From: Indibacter alkaliphilus LW1
GTDB taxonomy: Bacteria > Bacteroidota > Bacteroidia > Cytophagales > Cyclobacteriaceae
Direction: 5' to 3'
NCBI RefSeq assembly: GCF_000295935.2
Contig: NZ_ALWO02000032.1
Coordinates: 144,952-208,951 of the forward strand
DNA length: 64,000 nt
In this document: piece after piece, positions 16,066 to 24,072 of the stretch
Numbering within the stretch: position 1 is the first letter of the stretch
How the letters are laid out: each line of letters opens with the position of its first letter
Notes under the pieces: model-generated
Databases searched by the model: none
Seen by the model: the letters and a program-made list of their open reading frames with translations, nothing else
Told to the model about the DNA's origin: nothing
Translations under genes and position numbers: made by a program

Positions 16066-17943
16066 TCATTCCATTTGAAAAATATTCAGCTCACGGCCTG
16101 TAGCATCTACCCTAACCAAATATGTCCCTTCTGGACTGAAAAACACATTTTCATCTTTCTCAAACTTCACTTCTTCCAAAATTTCAATGGGTGCGGTTCC
16201 AACCCTAAAAAATCTGTCTTTTTCCACCATCCAGATTTCTTTGTCTGTGAGCCTGAGGTCTTTGATTTCCTTTACTCCTTCGAACATAGTCTGCACATCT
16301 CCTTCATTGTCTGCAATGGCTACTCCATCTGTTCCGATCAAAATCAACCCATTGTCAAAAGCAATCTGATTTTTTAATCTCCCAACTTCAAATTTCTTAT
16401 AACTGACTGTGGAAATACTCCCTCCTGTTTTGGAATCATAGGTTTGGATTCCTTTTGAGGAGGCATCGACAATTTTATCCCCATCCAATACGAATGGATC
16501 AAAGTCTGTCCCCAATCTATTGCTCACTTTTTCTGTTTCAAAGGCAATCTGCCCGGTCTTTGTATCAAGGGCCACGATGTATGAACCTGAAAGTCCATTG
16601 GTCATCTTCAGATACAGTAAATCTTCTGTAAGCTCTTCTTGAATGACACGGTTGTTCTGCCTTGCTATTCTGTCTTCCTGAAGAACAATTTCCCCTGTAT
16701 TGAAATCAATCTGTAAATAAGACTTTCGGCTACCGTCGGGATCTATGTGTTTGCCTCCCTGCATACCCACTACGTAGTGAATAATGCCATTTTCATCTAC
16801 CAAAGGGTAAGAACTGTTGTCACCTAAAGTATTTCCTTCTTCACCACCTGCTCCCAGTACAGACATGTTTCTGTACATTCTCCGATGTCTTTGCATGCCT
16901 TCCTTGACATCACCCTCCATTTCTTCTCCTGTCGTGATATCAATCAATGTCAATCCAAAATAGGGTAAAAGCAATACATTCTCCCTCACAAAAGCTGTCC
17001 CTGGGATAAAATCACCACTGTATTTCAAACTCCAAAGCAAATCCCCATTTTCGGCATTCAAAGCTTGTACTTCGGGTCTTCCCGCAATGTTTTGAAGCTC
17101 AGTCTGACTTACCCTGATGGCTATAATCAAGTCATTGTTCGGCTCGTAAAATACTTCTCCCAATCCTCCATTTAATTCTGCTTGCTGCCATAAGACTTCA
17201 CCTGACTTGACCCCCAATAACTGAAGCCCATCTTTACCATTCACTGCGATTGCATTTTTTTCAGGCAAATACGTGATCAGTTTATTCAGCCTTTCATCGT
17301 GTCCTACATAAGAGACAGGAATATTGTTCTTTTTGGATATGGTATTCATACCTGTGGCAGCAGAAAAAGTTGCTTCAGAAAGTGTCTCTTCATCCTGCCT
17401 TAACCTTTGCGCATTTGACAATATCTGATAAATGGATTCCACGGTTGAAATGCCAATATCCAGGTCATTTTTCACCCATTGCTCTTCCCCGTTCTTCAAG
17501 TCAAATGCCGTAGCTGTTGTATAAGTCAAGGTATAATCAAACTGCAAGAAGATTTCCTCCTGCTCAAATAAAAGGAAAGCACTTCCTTCAGTCACACCTA
17601 CCCCAGGAATACTTCTGCCCACTTTGTTGCGGTATTTACCTTGGAGTACCTGCTGCTTGCTCTCTAGGTTCCATACCTGGTATTGATTCTCATTTTCAAG
17701 AACGATATACTTACCATCATTGGAAAAAGAAGTATATTTTGGAGTGAAATCAGTAGAAATCACCCAGTCAGGATCATTTTGGGCAAAGACTTGAGGGCCA
17801 GAAAAAGTAAGCAGGATTCCAAAAATAATACTACATAAAACCGAAAACAGAAAACAGTTCCTGGATTTAGATATGTTTAGAAAGAAAATTTTTTCCCGGA
17901 ATGAAAAATCCAGAACGGACGAAAGTAATTTTGCTAATTTCAT
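16066..17943 (-). CDS. exported PQQ-like beta-propeller protein
   Basis: A 625-residue protein with repeated WD/PQQ-like blades, for example GKYIVLENENQYQVWNLESK near the N-terminus, ALNAENGDLLWSLKYSG, ALDTKTGQIAFETEK and TYDSKTGGSIST, each ending in a turn with Asp/Gly and an aromatic. The N-terminus has an unusually long polar lead of about 30 residues before a hydrophobic signal (CFLFSVLCSIIFGILLTF) and a likely cleavage at VFA-QN. No enzyme cofactor residues are diagnostic, so it is more likely a scaffold or binding protein than a dehydrogenase. It stands alone between the two glycoside hydrolase genes. Confidence 0.75.
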   Translation of the reverse strand: MKLAKLLSSVLDFSFREKIFFLNISKSRNCFLFSVLCSIIFGILLTFSGPQVFAQNDPDWVISTDFTPKYTSFSNDGKYIVLENENQYQVWNLESKQQVLQGKYRNKVGRSIPGVGVTEGSAFLLFEQEEIFLQFDYTLTYTTATAFDLKNGEEQWVKNDLDIGISTVESIYQILSNAQRLRQDEETLSEATFSAATGMNTISKKNNIPVSYVGHDERLNKLITYLPEKNAIAVNGKDGLQLLGVKSGEVLWQQAELNGGLGEVFYEPNNDLIIAIRVSQTELQNIAGRPEVQALNAENGDLLWSLKYSGDFIPGTAFVRENVLLLPYFGLTLIDITTGEEMEGDVKEGMQRHRRMYRNMSVLGAGGEEGNTLGDNSSYPLVDENGIIHYVVGMQGGKHIDPDGSRKSYLQIDFNTGEIVLQEDRIARQNNRVIQEELTEDLLYLKMTNGLSGSYIVALDTKTGQIAFETEKVSNRLGTDFDPFVLDGDKIVDASSKGIQTYDSKTGGSISTVSYKKFEVGRLKNQIAFDNGLILIGTDGVAIADNEGDVQTMFEGVKEIKDLRLTDKEIWMVEKDRFFRVGTAPIEILEEVKFEKDENVFFSPEGTYLVRVDATGRELNIFQME

Positions 17944-18289
17944 GTAAATTATTTTTTAACAATAAATATTAAGCTTTAAAAAGGTGTTTTTACCAAAAAT
18001 TAAAATTGATCTTGTAAGAGATATAAATTTCATCAATTTCTTAAATGTAACACCTAATACCCTCTTTATGAAATACTTTCACTACTTTTTACCCATAAAT
18101 TGGTGATTATGATCTTTCTGTTCATGAAAAAATGTCTTAAACATGCATAAAGTCGTACCGGTAGCAATATTGTTTTTTCCGTTGATCTGCTACGCAAAAG
18201 CTCTAAACAAAGTCAAGATTCATGAAGGCGCAGTGATTAAAGGGATAATCCAATGGGTCGGGGTAATTTCTGATGATGACACTAAACCA
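17944..18289. other. intergenic region between propeller gene and GH115 gene
   Basis: This stretch of about 345 bp carries the presumed promoter of the minus-strand propeller gene. A 61-codon plus-strand frame (18143-18328) begins here but overlaps the end of the GH115 gene and lacks any recognisable feature beyond a hydrophobic start, so it is not called. Confidence 0.4.
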
Positions 18290-21169
18290 CTACTTAGCTT
18301 CCACTTGTACACTTTCTACAGGACCTAAATAGCTGGGTTTTAAGCTACCGGTATCAATGACAAATCGTTGAAAAACAATCCCTGAGTCTATTGCCCAAAC
18401 TTTAAGCACATGTTTGCCCGGTGCTTCCACCTTGTGGGATGAAGTCTTGATTTTTATATGATCTCCGACTGATATCATCCACCATTCGGCATATTTGTAA
18501 TCAGGTACGGTTTCACCTTCATTTATATTGATAATTTGAGGTGCTTCATCGTCTATGGCTATGGCGTACTTCAAACCTCCCTGATGCTTGAAATCTTGAG
18601 TTGGAGACAAGTATGTATCCACTTTAAAATTCCCCGAGCTGGTAGTTGTGAATTCATACTCCACCATCGGAGCATCTTTCAGTTCCGCTTCATTTTCCGC
18701 AGTTACTGGTTCTATAATCAGCGAAGAACCTGTTCTTCCCAAGTTTGGGATCACAGTCCAATACCGATTCTTTGAGTCACTTTTTTTTGTAAAATGAGGT
18801 GCTTCAAATGCTACTGCGCCATTATTTTCTACAAAACCGGATCCCATTATCTGTTCATTTCGAATGGGTACCTCCACAAGGTATTCATTTCCCGCTCCGG
18901 CAATCAAAAGCTCACCTTTAGCTGTTCCTTCAGGAGCCTTGCTCCAATCTATGCTCACATAAACTTTTTCATTGAAAAGGGTTTCACCTCCTTCAGAAGA
19001 AACTTTTATCCAATCTTCTTTTGGTCTAATGGTGTAGCTCAATTTTTCCTGTCCGCGGTTAATGATATCGATATAATAGTCCTGATCGTTGACAGGATCA
19101 AAAACAGGCATTTCCTTACTGAATGCCCAATCGGCCTCTACATCTAACCATCCCCATCGAGGAGGGGTACCATATTCAATGAAATAACCCAATTCAGCGG
19201 GTTGCTGCACCTGAACATAAGCGACTGCAGGCATCATATTGAGCGGAGGGTGATTCCAGTAAGTATATCCCATGTGCGTTTGGGACATCATGTGGTTCCA
19301 TTTGCCTTCTTTAAGTTCATGGAATTCCTGGGTAAGTTCCGCGTCTTTCTCAAACAACTCCTTTGTTCTATCCGCGTAAAAATTGGCTGATGCAGCTCCC
19401 CGTACACCATAATACCTGTTCTTGCCTGCCGCCACATACATTTCATTGATATTGGCGCTCATTTCTATGGGAGAATGAACCAACTGATAAAAGGCCACCT
19501 TTTGGGCTTCAGGAAGCTTTTCATATACGCTGGTACTTTTTTCCAATAACTGCGTGTATTCTTCGACTATACGGTCTGCCTCACGGTAGTTTTCTACACT
19601 GTAGGTACTTGCTGTCAGCATTTCAGGAGTTCGGCGGGCATTGTATTTTGTATATAGCGAAAGCATTTCGGCAATTTCTTGCGCATGTTGGTTGCCAAAT
19701 TGCTGCCTTGCCCAACGCACATAGAAGTCAGGTAAATCCTTCGCTTGAATGGCATCAGGGTCCCATGCATATTCCAGAAAAAAACTAATAGGTAGCTCCA
19801 TAGGCTTGATATCCCCTACATTGGCAATCCAAATTTCGTTCACGCCATGTTCGTAGGTCAATTTCATTTGTTCCCACACCCGTTCGATCTGGGTGACGTT
19901 GAGCCACCTGTAGGATATGGGGGCACCTACATAATCAAAATGGTAATACATCCCAAACTTGGAATCGGGATTTGTCTCTTCTGGGTTGGGCAGGTACCGG
20001 ATATTGCCCCAGTTATCATCACTGAACATCACGGTGATGTCGTCATCCACACGCATGCCTTTGTCAAAGTAATCCTGTACTTCTTTATAGATCGCCCAAA
20101 CCTGAGGAGTTTCCTTGGCCGGTTTTCCGGAGATATCGCTGATAATTTCACGCTGATCTGCTATGATGGTTTTTAACAAATCCACGGCTGTTTCTTCAGA
20201 CATGGCATCATCGCCATCACCTCGCATCCCAACAGTGATCATCGTTTCGTAGTCTCCCACACGCTCAAATCCCCCACGCCAAAATTCCTGAAGTTTTTCT
20301 TTGTTGGTCAGGTAATTCCACTCACCACCTTCAAACAATTCCCACTCATGGTGCGCCCGGGTCATGGGTTCATGATGGCTGGTGGACATGACGATGCCAT
20401 ATTCATCTGCCAATTTTGGATTCAAAGGATCATCAATATAAAACATGGTCGGCGGCCACATGGAAGGCCACATGAAATTGGCTTTGTTGCGCAGCAAGAG
20501 TTCAAAGACATGCCCATATACTTTATGGTTGGTTCCTCCGAACTTTTCATTTGCCCAGTTCCTGAATGCTGGGGACTCATCATTGATAAATATGCCGCGA
20601 TACTTTACTGCCGGGCCTTTTGAGATAAAATGGCATTTTTCAAGATAGATTTCCTCTTGTTTTTCCACCGCCACATCGGCCCACCAATACCAAGGGGAAA
20701 CACCTATTTTTTCGGAAAGGGTAAACACCCCATAAGCGGCACCTCGCCTGTCACTGCCTACAATGACCAGCGCCTGATCAACACCAGGGAATGGCTTATC
20801 TACTGTTTTGATCACAAACCGTTCCCAATCACCCTGGATTTTGTCCACTTCCAGCTTTTTTTCCGTGATCAGTTTTTTGATCAAAGCGCTGTTTTCTGCC
20901 GTTCCAATGATGATCACATTTTTGTCTTGAATATTATCACCTGTAGAAATTGCAGGTTTTTTGCCTGTGACCCTTTCAATGTCCTCAGCAAGAAAATTCG
21001 CCGACCTACCAATCAATTTATTCTCCGTTGGGTCATAAACGATGGTGCTTGCATTGCTTTTGGTCGAGATGGTAAATTGATTGGCTTTTTTGCCGCTTTT
21101 AAAATGCACATTGATTTGTGCTTGGGAAAAACATGGCAAAAGGATCAAAAAGAACAGTAATTTTTTCAT
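18290..21169 (-). CDS. GH115 family xylan alpha-1,2-glucuronidase
   Basis: A 959-residue exported protein (signal MKKLLFFLILLPCFSQAQ) matching glycoside hydrolase family 115. Signatures include YRGIFINDESPAFRNW, the NKANFMWPSMWPPTMFYIDDP stretch, MSTSHHEPMTRAHHEW, TVGMRGDGDDAM and MFSDDNWGNIRYLP in the N-terminal two-thirds. A C-terminal Ig-like/carbohydrate-binding region (from about residue 690) includes GGLKYAIAIDDEAPQ. GH115 enzymes remove (4-O-methyl)-glucuronic acid from xylan. With the GH3 enzyme nearby this indicates plant hemicellulose use, although no SusC/SusD pair is in the window. Confidence 0.93.
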   Translation of the reverse strand: MKKLLFFLILLPCFSQAQINVHFKSGKKANQFTISTKSNASTIVYDPTENKLIGRSANFLAEDIERVTGKKPAISTGDNIQDKNVIIIGTAENSALIKKLITEKKLEVDKIQGDWERFVIKTVDKPFPGVDQALVIVGSDRRGAAYGVFTLSEKIGVSPWYWWADVAVEKQEEIYLEKCHFISKGPAVKYRGIFINDESPAFRNWANEKFGGTNHKVYGHVFELLLRNKANFMWPSMWPPTMFYIDDPLNPKLADEYGIVMSTSHHEPMTRAHHEWELFEGGEWNYLTNKEKLQEFWRGGFERVGDYETMITVGMRGDGDDAMSEETAVDLLKTIIADQREIISDISGKPAKETPQVWAIYKEVQDYFDKGMRVDDDITVMFSDDNWGNIRYLPNPEETNPDSKFGMYYHFDYVGAPISYRWLNVTQIERVWEQMKLTYEHGVNEIWIANVGDIKPMELPISFFLEYAWDPDAIQAKDLPDFYVRWARQQFGNQHAQEIAEMLSLYTKYNARRTPEMLTASTYSVENYREADRIVEEYTQLLEKSTSVYEKLPEAQKVAFYQLVHSPIEMSANINEMYVAAGKNRYYGVRGAASANFYADRTKELFEKDAELTQEFHELKEGKWNHMMSQTHMGYTYWNHPPLNMMPAVAYVQVQQPAELGYFIEYGTPPRWGWLDVEADWAFSKEMPVFDPVNDQDYYIDIINRGQEKLSYTIRPKEDWIKVSSEGGETLFNEKVYVSIDWSKAPEGTAKGELLIAGAGNEYLVEVPIRNEQIMGSGFVENNGAVAFEAPHFTKKSDSKNRYWTVIPNLGRTGSSLIIEPVTAENEAELKDAPMVEYEFTTTSSGNFKVDTYLSPTQDFKHQGGLKYAIAIDDEAPQIININEGETVPDYKYAEWWMISVGDHIKIKTSSHKVEAPGKHVLKVWAIDSGIVFQRFVIDTGSLKPSYLGPVESVQVEAK

Positions 21170-21344
21170 TTGATTATTGAATAGGTATTTCCCAATGTAT
21201 GCTCTCAGACATTGGAAAACTATATAGGTTTGAGATTAACTGAAATAGTAAAAATAGAAAATTTAAGTTTAAAAGGCTTCCAGGAATCATACAAATGGAT
21301 TTCAATCAAAACAGTACTTTCGAAAAGTAACTCACACCCAATAT
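21170..21344. promoter_or_regulatory. upstream region of the GH115 gene
   Basis: AT-rich DNA between the GH115 start and the displaced tRNA terminator; it must contain the GH115 promoter. No specific element is resolved. Confidence 0.35.
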
Positions 21345-21345
21345 C

Positions 21346-21387
21346 AAAAAAAATCCTAACCTGCGCATTTTTAGCAAGTTAGGATTT
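21346..21387 (-). terminator. displaced rho-independent terminator of the tRNA-Ser gene
   Basis: On the minus strand, AAATCCTAAC and GTTAGGATTT (plus-strand 21351-21360 and 21378-21387) pair, with an extra TGC/GCA stack inside after one mismatch, followed by a run of eight T. It lies just beyond the tRNA-Ser 3'-end remnant at 21394-21417 in the correct orientation. It probably terminated tRNA-Ser before the island separated them. Confidence 0.75.
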
Positions 21388-21393
21388 GAATTA

Positions 21394-21417
21394 GCAGAGA
21401 GGAAGGGAAATGAACCC
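21394..21417. other. attachment site, left end of the integrative island
   Basis: This 24-bp segment matches the 3' end of the intact tRNA-Ser gene (34780-34803) at 21 of 24 positions: gcagagaggaaggga and gaaccc are identical and three bases between differ. It is the duplicated target that a tRNA-directed integrase leaves at the distal end of the element. Confidence 0.8.
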
Positions 21418-21815
21418 ACCCCTTAACTAAATGACTTTCAATATTTTACAAATAAAATGCAGCTAACACTCACCGAAAGACTCACCAAATTTTTTATTAG
21501 TAAACTTACACGTAAAGTTAAATAAATAATGTCATAAATTAAAAATCATTTATATTATTTTGTTTTAAATATTTATCAGAATTACTCGAAATAAAAAAAT
21601 AAGCAATTCTAGTCTCCCCAATGGCTACTGGGTTGATAAGGGTACCCAATAACTAATAATAATTCCTAAAAACTGGAATTACCCCTACTACTGTACATGA
21701 TCCAAAAACAAGAAAATTTGGGCGAGCATGTCTGCCGAACAGGCCTGATATGGAATAGCTTCAGTGATTCCGAGCTATCGGAATTAGCGAGCAGCTTGAA
21801 TGCAGGGCGGATAAT
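21418..21815. other. non-coding left end of the island
   Basis: About 400 bp without a gene. It holds two copies of the ACTCACC word (21468-21474 and 21479-21487), which are candidate integrase arm sites. Further right a 7-bp palindrome (attccga 21767-21773, tcggaat 21778-21784) lies in a decayed, repeat-like stretch. Confidence 0.5.
21468..21487. promoter_or_regulatory. candidate integrase arm-type sites, left end
   Basis: ACTCACC at 21468-21474 and GACTCACCA at 21479-21487 are direct repeats. The second lies in a 14-bp string (cgaaagactcacca) that is identical at 34536-34549 near the right end. Shared repeats just inside both ends are typical of tyrosine-recombinase arm sites. Confidence 0.5.
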
Positions 21816-22050
21816 CTACACCTAGCCCTCAAAAATCTTCACCCATGTGGGATGGCAAAAAATAGCGGATGCTTTCAGAGTCACCGTCGATTACCTGGTC
21901 GACGAAACCGCCACGCCCACCTTCGACAAACTCACCGTCAAAAGACTCCAGGAGATAGAAAACCTGACACCCGAGGACAAAAGCCACCTCATGGCACTCA
22001 TGGATGCCTTCCTCAGGGACGCAAGGGCCAAAAAAGCCTATGCTTTCTGA
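21816..22050 (+). pseudogene. truncated XRE-family regulator, fragment 1
   Basis: Only the C-terminal part of a helix-turn-helix regulator remains: FFTHVG, then QKIADAFRVTVDYLVDE and a helical tail ending near AKKAYAF. Compared with fragment 2 the recognition-helix region (about 20 residues around IIGKYERNENLPSIE) is missing, so it cannot bind DNA normally. The sequence just before it (ctacacctagc, 21816-21826) is half of the REP palindrome found beside the RAYT gene. A GTG at 21847 could start a 67-residue product, but I regard it as a remnant. A strong hairpin terminator follows. Confidence 0.6.
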
Positions 22051-22076
22051 AAAACATCAACGCACTGTAAATCAAG

Positions 22077-22106
22077 AAAGCCCCGGGAATCCGGGGCTTT
22101 TCTCTT
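22077..22106 (+). terminator. hairpin between XRE fragment 1 and the orphan immunity-like gene
   Basis: AAAGCCCCGG (22077-22086), gaat, CCGGGGCTTT (22091-22100), then ttctctt. The arms are perfect and flanked by A and T runs, so it may work for both the plus-strand fragment and the minus-strand genes that converge on it. Confidence 0.75.
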
Positions 22107-22129
22107 ATGCGCCCATCTAAAGAGCTTCC

Positions 22130-22372
22130 TTATTTTATACTAAGCCCAATAGAGTCGCAAAAAAACACCAAGTCACGAACTTCCTCCCCTATCAATCCCT
22201 CTATTTTTTCATCCTGTTCGATCATCTGCTTTAACCTGTGTGTGACCGCCATCAACAATTCCGATCCTGTGCTAACTGATGACTTTAGCTCAGTGAGCTC
22301 TTCAGAACACCCCAATTCGTTGGCTCCTGCCAAAACTTCTATTATATGATCTATTTTTAATAAGTAATTCAT
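22130..22372 (-). CDS. small putative immunity protein of an orphan RHS toxin tail
   Basis: An 80-residue acidic, helical protein of unknown family (MNYLLKIDHIIEVLAGANEL...). Its ATG overlaps the TGA of the RHS-tail fragment in an ATGA arrangement, the organisation usual for a polymorphic toxin and its immunity gene. No signal peptide or membrane segment is seen, so it would act in the cytoplasm. It may also be a fragment or an unrelated small protein; function is inferred from position only. Confidence 0.55.
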   Translation of the reverse strand: MNYLLKIDHIIEVLAGANELGCSEELTELKSSVSTGSELLMAVTHRLKQMIEQDEKIEGLIGEEVRDLVFFCDSIGLSIK

Positions 22373-22575
22373 TTGTTAATCGTGTTAAAGGATTCAAGCT
22401 TAACCCCACTAGCCGGTGTTACAACCTCTATTCCACCACCCCCACCCTGTGGCCCCCCAGGTGCATTAGGAGCGGGTCTTGTTATAAAATTGTTTCCCGG
22501 TCGTAAGGTTCCTATTTCTAAAAAATTGGCATTCGTAATATTTTCCTCCCCTGAGTGTAGTATAGACTTTCGGTG
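22369..22575 (-). pseudogene. orphan C-terminal tail of an RHS-type protein
   Basis: About 68 codons remain, ending in a low-complexity linker and tail (NAPGGPQGGGGGIEVVTP then ASGVKLESFNTINK) of the kind I associate with the end of Bacteroidota RHS proteins. The 5' side is cut at the REP palindrome (22582-22604), so the rest of the gene was lost or displaced, apparently with the RAYT insertion. It overlaps the next small gene by 4 bp. Confidence 0.5.
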
Positions 22576-22581
22576 GTGGCT

Positions 22582-22604
22582 GGGTGTAGTTTGCAACTAC
22601 ACCC
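22582..22604. repeat. REP palindrome left of the RAYT gene
   Basis: GGGTGTAGTT-tgc-AACTACACCC is a perfect 10-bp inverted repeat. A very similar palindrome lies at 23239-23261 on the other side of the transposase gene. Such hairpins are the usual substrates of REP-associated tyrosine transposases. Confidence 0.8.
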
Positions 22605-22643
22605 TATTATCAAATACAATTTGTAATTGGAAACCAACCAAAA

Positions 22644-23189
22644 CTACCAATAATCCACTTCAATCAAACCCTTTAGTCCTGAATAGTTTCTGGCACTGGA
22701 ATAAAGGTATTCTTCGGCGTTTTCGACCCAGCCCGCCCTGACCGGATTTTCATGAATATAGTTCATCCTACTCTCAATCATCTCCGGCCTGAATAGTTCA
22801 ATCGCATGATTTTCATGGGTCCAAAACTGCATCTCTCCCGATCTTTTGTTTGAATTTGCATGATAGGAAAAAATCATTTTGAGCCATTCCTTTCTGCTCT
22901 CCTGTGGATTCTCCATAATCATCGCCAATAGCTTCTTGCTGGTAAACTTCTTGAAATCACGTACCCAATCAGACAGCTTCCCCTCTTTCTGCTGGACAAC
23001 CAAGTGGATATGATTGGTCATGATCACATAACCGAACAGGTAAAGTCCTTTTTCTTTCCTACAAAATGTCAAGTTTTCGAGTATAAAGTCCCGGTAACCT
23101 ATCCTCGAGAAAACATCAGCCCATCCTACTACCTGGAAGGTCAGGAAGTATGGCATTTCTTGGTCTCTTATCTGAAAAGCATCGCCCAT
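22644..23189 (-). CDS. REP-associated tyrosine transposase (RAYT, Y1_Tnp family)
   Basis: A 181-residue HUH single-strand transposase. The metal-binding HxH lies in YVIMTNHIHLVV, and the catalytic Tyr region is MNYIHENPVRAGWVENAEEYLYSSARNY. ATG 23189 is preferred; an in-frame start at 23207 adds six residues. It is flanked at 22582-22604 and 23239-23261 by matching REP palindromes, and by partial AATT-containing inverted words (near 22614-22630 and 23210-23226), which would be its own ends. RAYTs process REP hairpins and may be domesticated; this copy appears intact. Confidence 0.9.
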   Translation of the reverse strand: MGDAFQIRDQEMPYFLTFQVVGWADVFSRIGYRDFILENLTFCRKEKGLYLFGYVIMTNHIHLVVQQKEGKLSDWVRDFKKFTSKKLLAMIMENPQESRKEWLKMIFSYHANSNKRSGEMQFWTHENHAIELFRPEMIESRMNYIHENPVRAGWVENAEEYLYSSARNYSGLKGLIEVDYW

Positions 23190-23238
23190 AACTAAAACTA
23201 ATATCAAAAAATCGAATTACAAATTCGAAGTAATAAAA

Positions 23239-23261
23239 AGGTGTAGTTACAAACTACACCT
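23239..23261. repeat. REP palindrome right of the RAYT gene
   Basis: AGGTGTAGTT-aca-AACTACACCT is a perfect 10-bp inverted repeat matching the one at 22582-22604 except for the loop and outer base. The string ctacacctagc at its right edge recurs at 21816-21826 before XRE fragment 1. Confidence 0.8.
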
Positions 23262-23264
23262 AGC

Positions 23265-23541
23265 GCCTACGCCATTCTTCACCCAGGCGGGGATTATAGG
23301 AAAGTATGAGCGTAACGAAAACTTACCCTCTATCGAGATGGTGGCCAAGATGGCCAGAGCCTTTGGGGTTACAGTGGATTTTTTAATTGGGGAAGGCGAA
23401 AACGCCTCTTACGACAAAGAAACAGTGGACAGGATCAACAACATCCAAAAAATGGACGAAGGCACCAAAAACGTCCTGTTCAACGTCATTGATACCTACA
23501 TCCAGAACTTTAAAACAAAACAGGCTTTTGTAAAAGGATAA
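23265..23541 (+). pseudogene. truncated XRE-family regulator, fragment 2
   Basis: The frame reads FFTQAGIIGKYERNENLPSI, then EMVAKMARAFGVTVDFLIGE and a helical tail. This is the second half of the helix-turn-helix domain plus the C-terminal part of an XRE regulator. The N-terminal helices are gone, cut off at the REP palindrome of the RAYT element. An ATG at 23338 could start a 67-residue product without a DNA-binding domain. It is a paralogue of fragment 1 and, like it, is followed by a strong terminator. Confidence 0.65.
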
Positions 23542-23566
23542 AAGCCCGGACTCGCCGGGCTTTTAT
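23538..23566. terminator. bidirectional terminator between XRE fragment 2 and the RHS immunity gene
   Basis: ATAAAAGCCCGG (23538-23549), actcg, CCGGGCTTTTAT (23555-23566) is a perfect 12-bp stem with A and T runs on either side. It overlaps the stop codons of both converging genes. Confidence 0.85.
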
Positions 23567-24072
23567 CATATCATACAAAATAGTCTTTTCCTTTTCTCAA
23601 ACAAAACACCTCTCATTTTTTTTAATGCCTTATCTACCCTAGGAGCAAGCAAACAAGTTAATACCAGCTCCTCCCCTGTTTTTAATTTCACTACAGCATA
23701 ATGATAACTTTCTATTGCTAATAAATGAAAATTACTGTTCTTGTAAAGACTGGGCGATAAGTAAACTATTATCTTTTCAATCTCATCATTCCTATAATAA
23801 GTTTCTTCACCGCCTATTCTTCTGATTAATTCAGTATCCCGCACCTCGTACTCCTCTCCCTTATTTTTTAACCAATATTCAAAATGAAGATATAAAGCAG
23901 GAATAGCATCAACTAAAAACAATATCCCAAAAATTTTCAATGCATCTTGCTCAAACCTTAACCAAATCAAAATACCGCAAAAGAGCACACCAACAATTAA
24001 TAATGATAACAATGATGAAAAATGAGTAAAAGCTCTTATTCTAAGCAATTTATCTTCCAGGATACCAGCCAT
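23566..24072 (-). CDS. membrane immunity protein candidate for the RHS toxin
   Basis: A 168-residue protein with two hydrophobic segments near the N-terminus (about 19-37 and 42-62), a polar C-terminal domain with KGEEYEVRDTELIRR and IEKIIVYLSP, and a basic tail. The gene starts inside the end of the LRR-RHS gene (23-bp overlap, different frame), so the two are translated as a pair. Polymorphic toxin genes are followed by cognate immunity genes, and a membrane-embedded immunity protein would suit a toxin acting on membranes. The family is not recognised; the pairing is inference. Confidence 0.65.
   Translation of the reverse strand: MAGILEDKLLRIRAFTHFSSLLSLLIVGVLFCGILIWLRFEQDALKIFGILFLVDAIPALYLHFEYWLKNKGEEYEVRDTELIRRIGGEETYYRNDEIEKIIVYLSPSLYKNSNFHLLAIESYHYAVVKLKTGEELVLTCLLAPRVDKALKKMRGVLFEKRKRLFCMI

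Noticed and set aside
16066..17943. PQQ-dependent dehydrogenase
   Set aside because: The blades are propeller-like but no catalytic Asp/Ca site or cytochrome domain is visible, so only a structural call is made.
18143..18328. 61-codon plus-strand frame with a hydrophobic start before the GH115 gene end
   Set aside because: It overlaps the GH115 coding end by 39 bp, has no recognisable domain and no supporting context.
21641..21846. Possible riboswitch or small RNA in the left end of the island
   Set aside because: Only short palindromes are visible, no recognisable conserved core, and the region joins a REP fragment and a broken gene.
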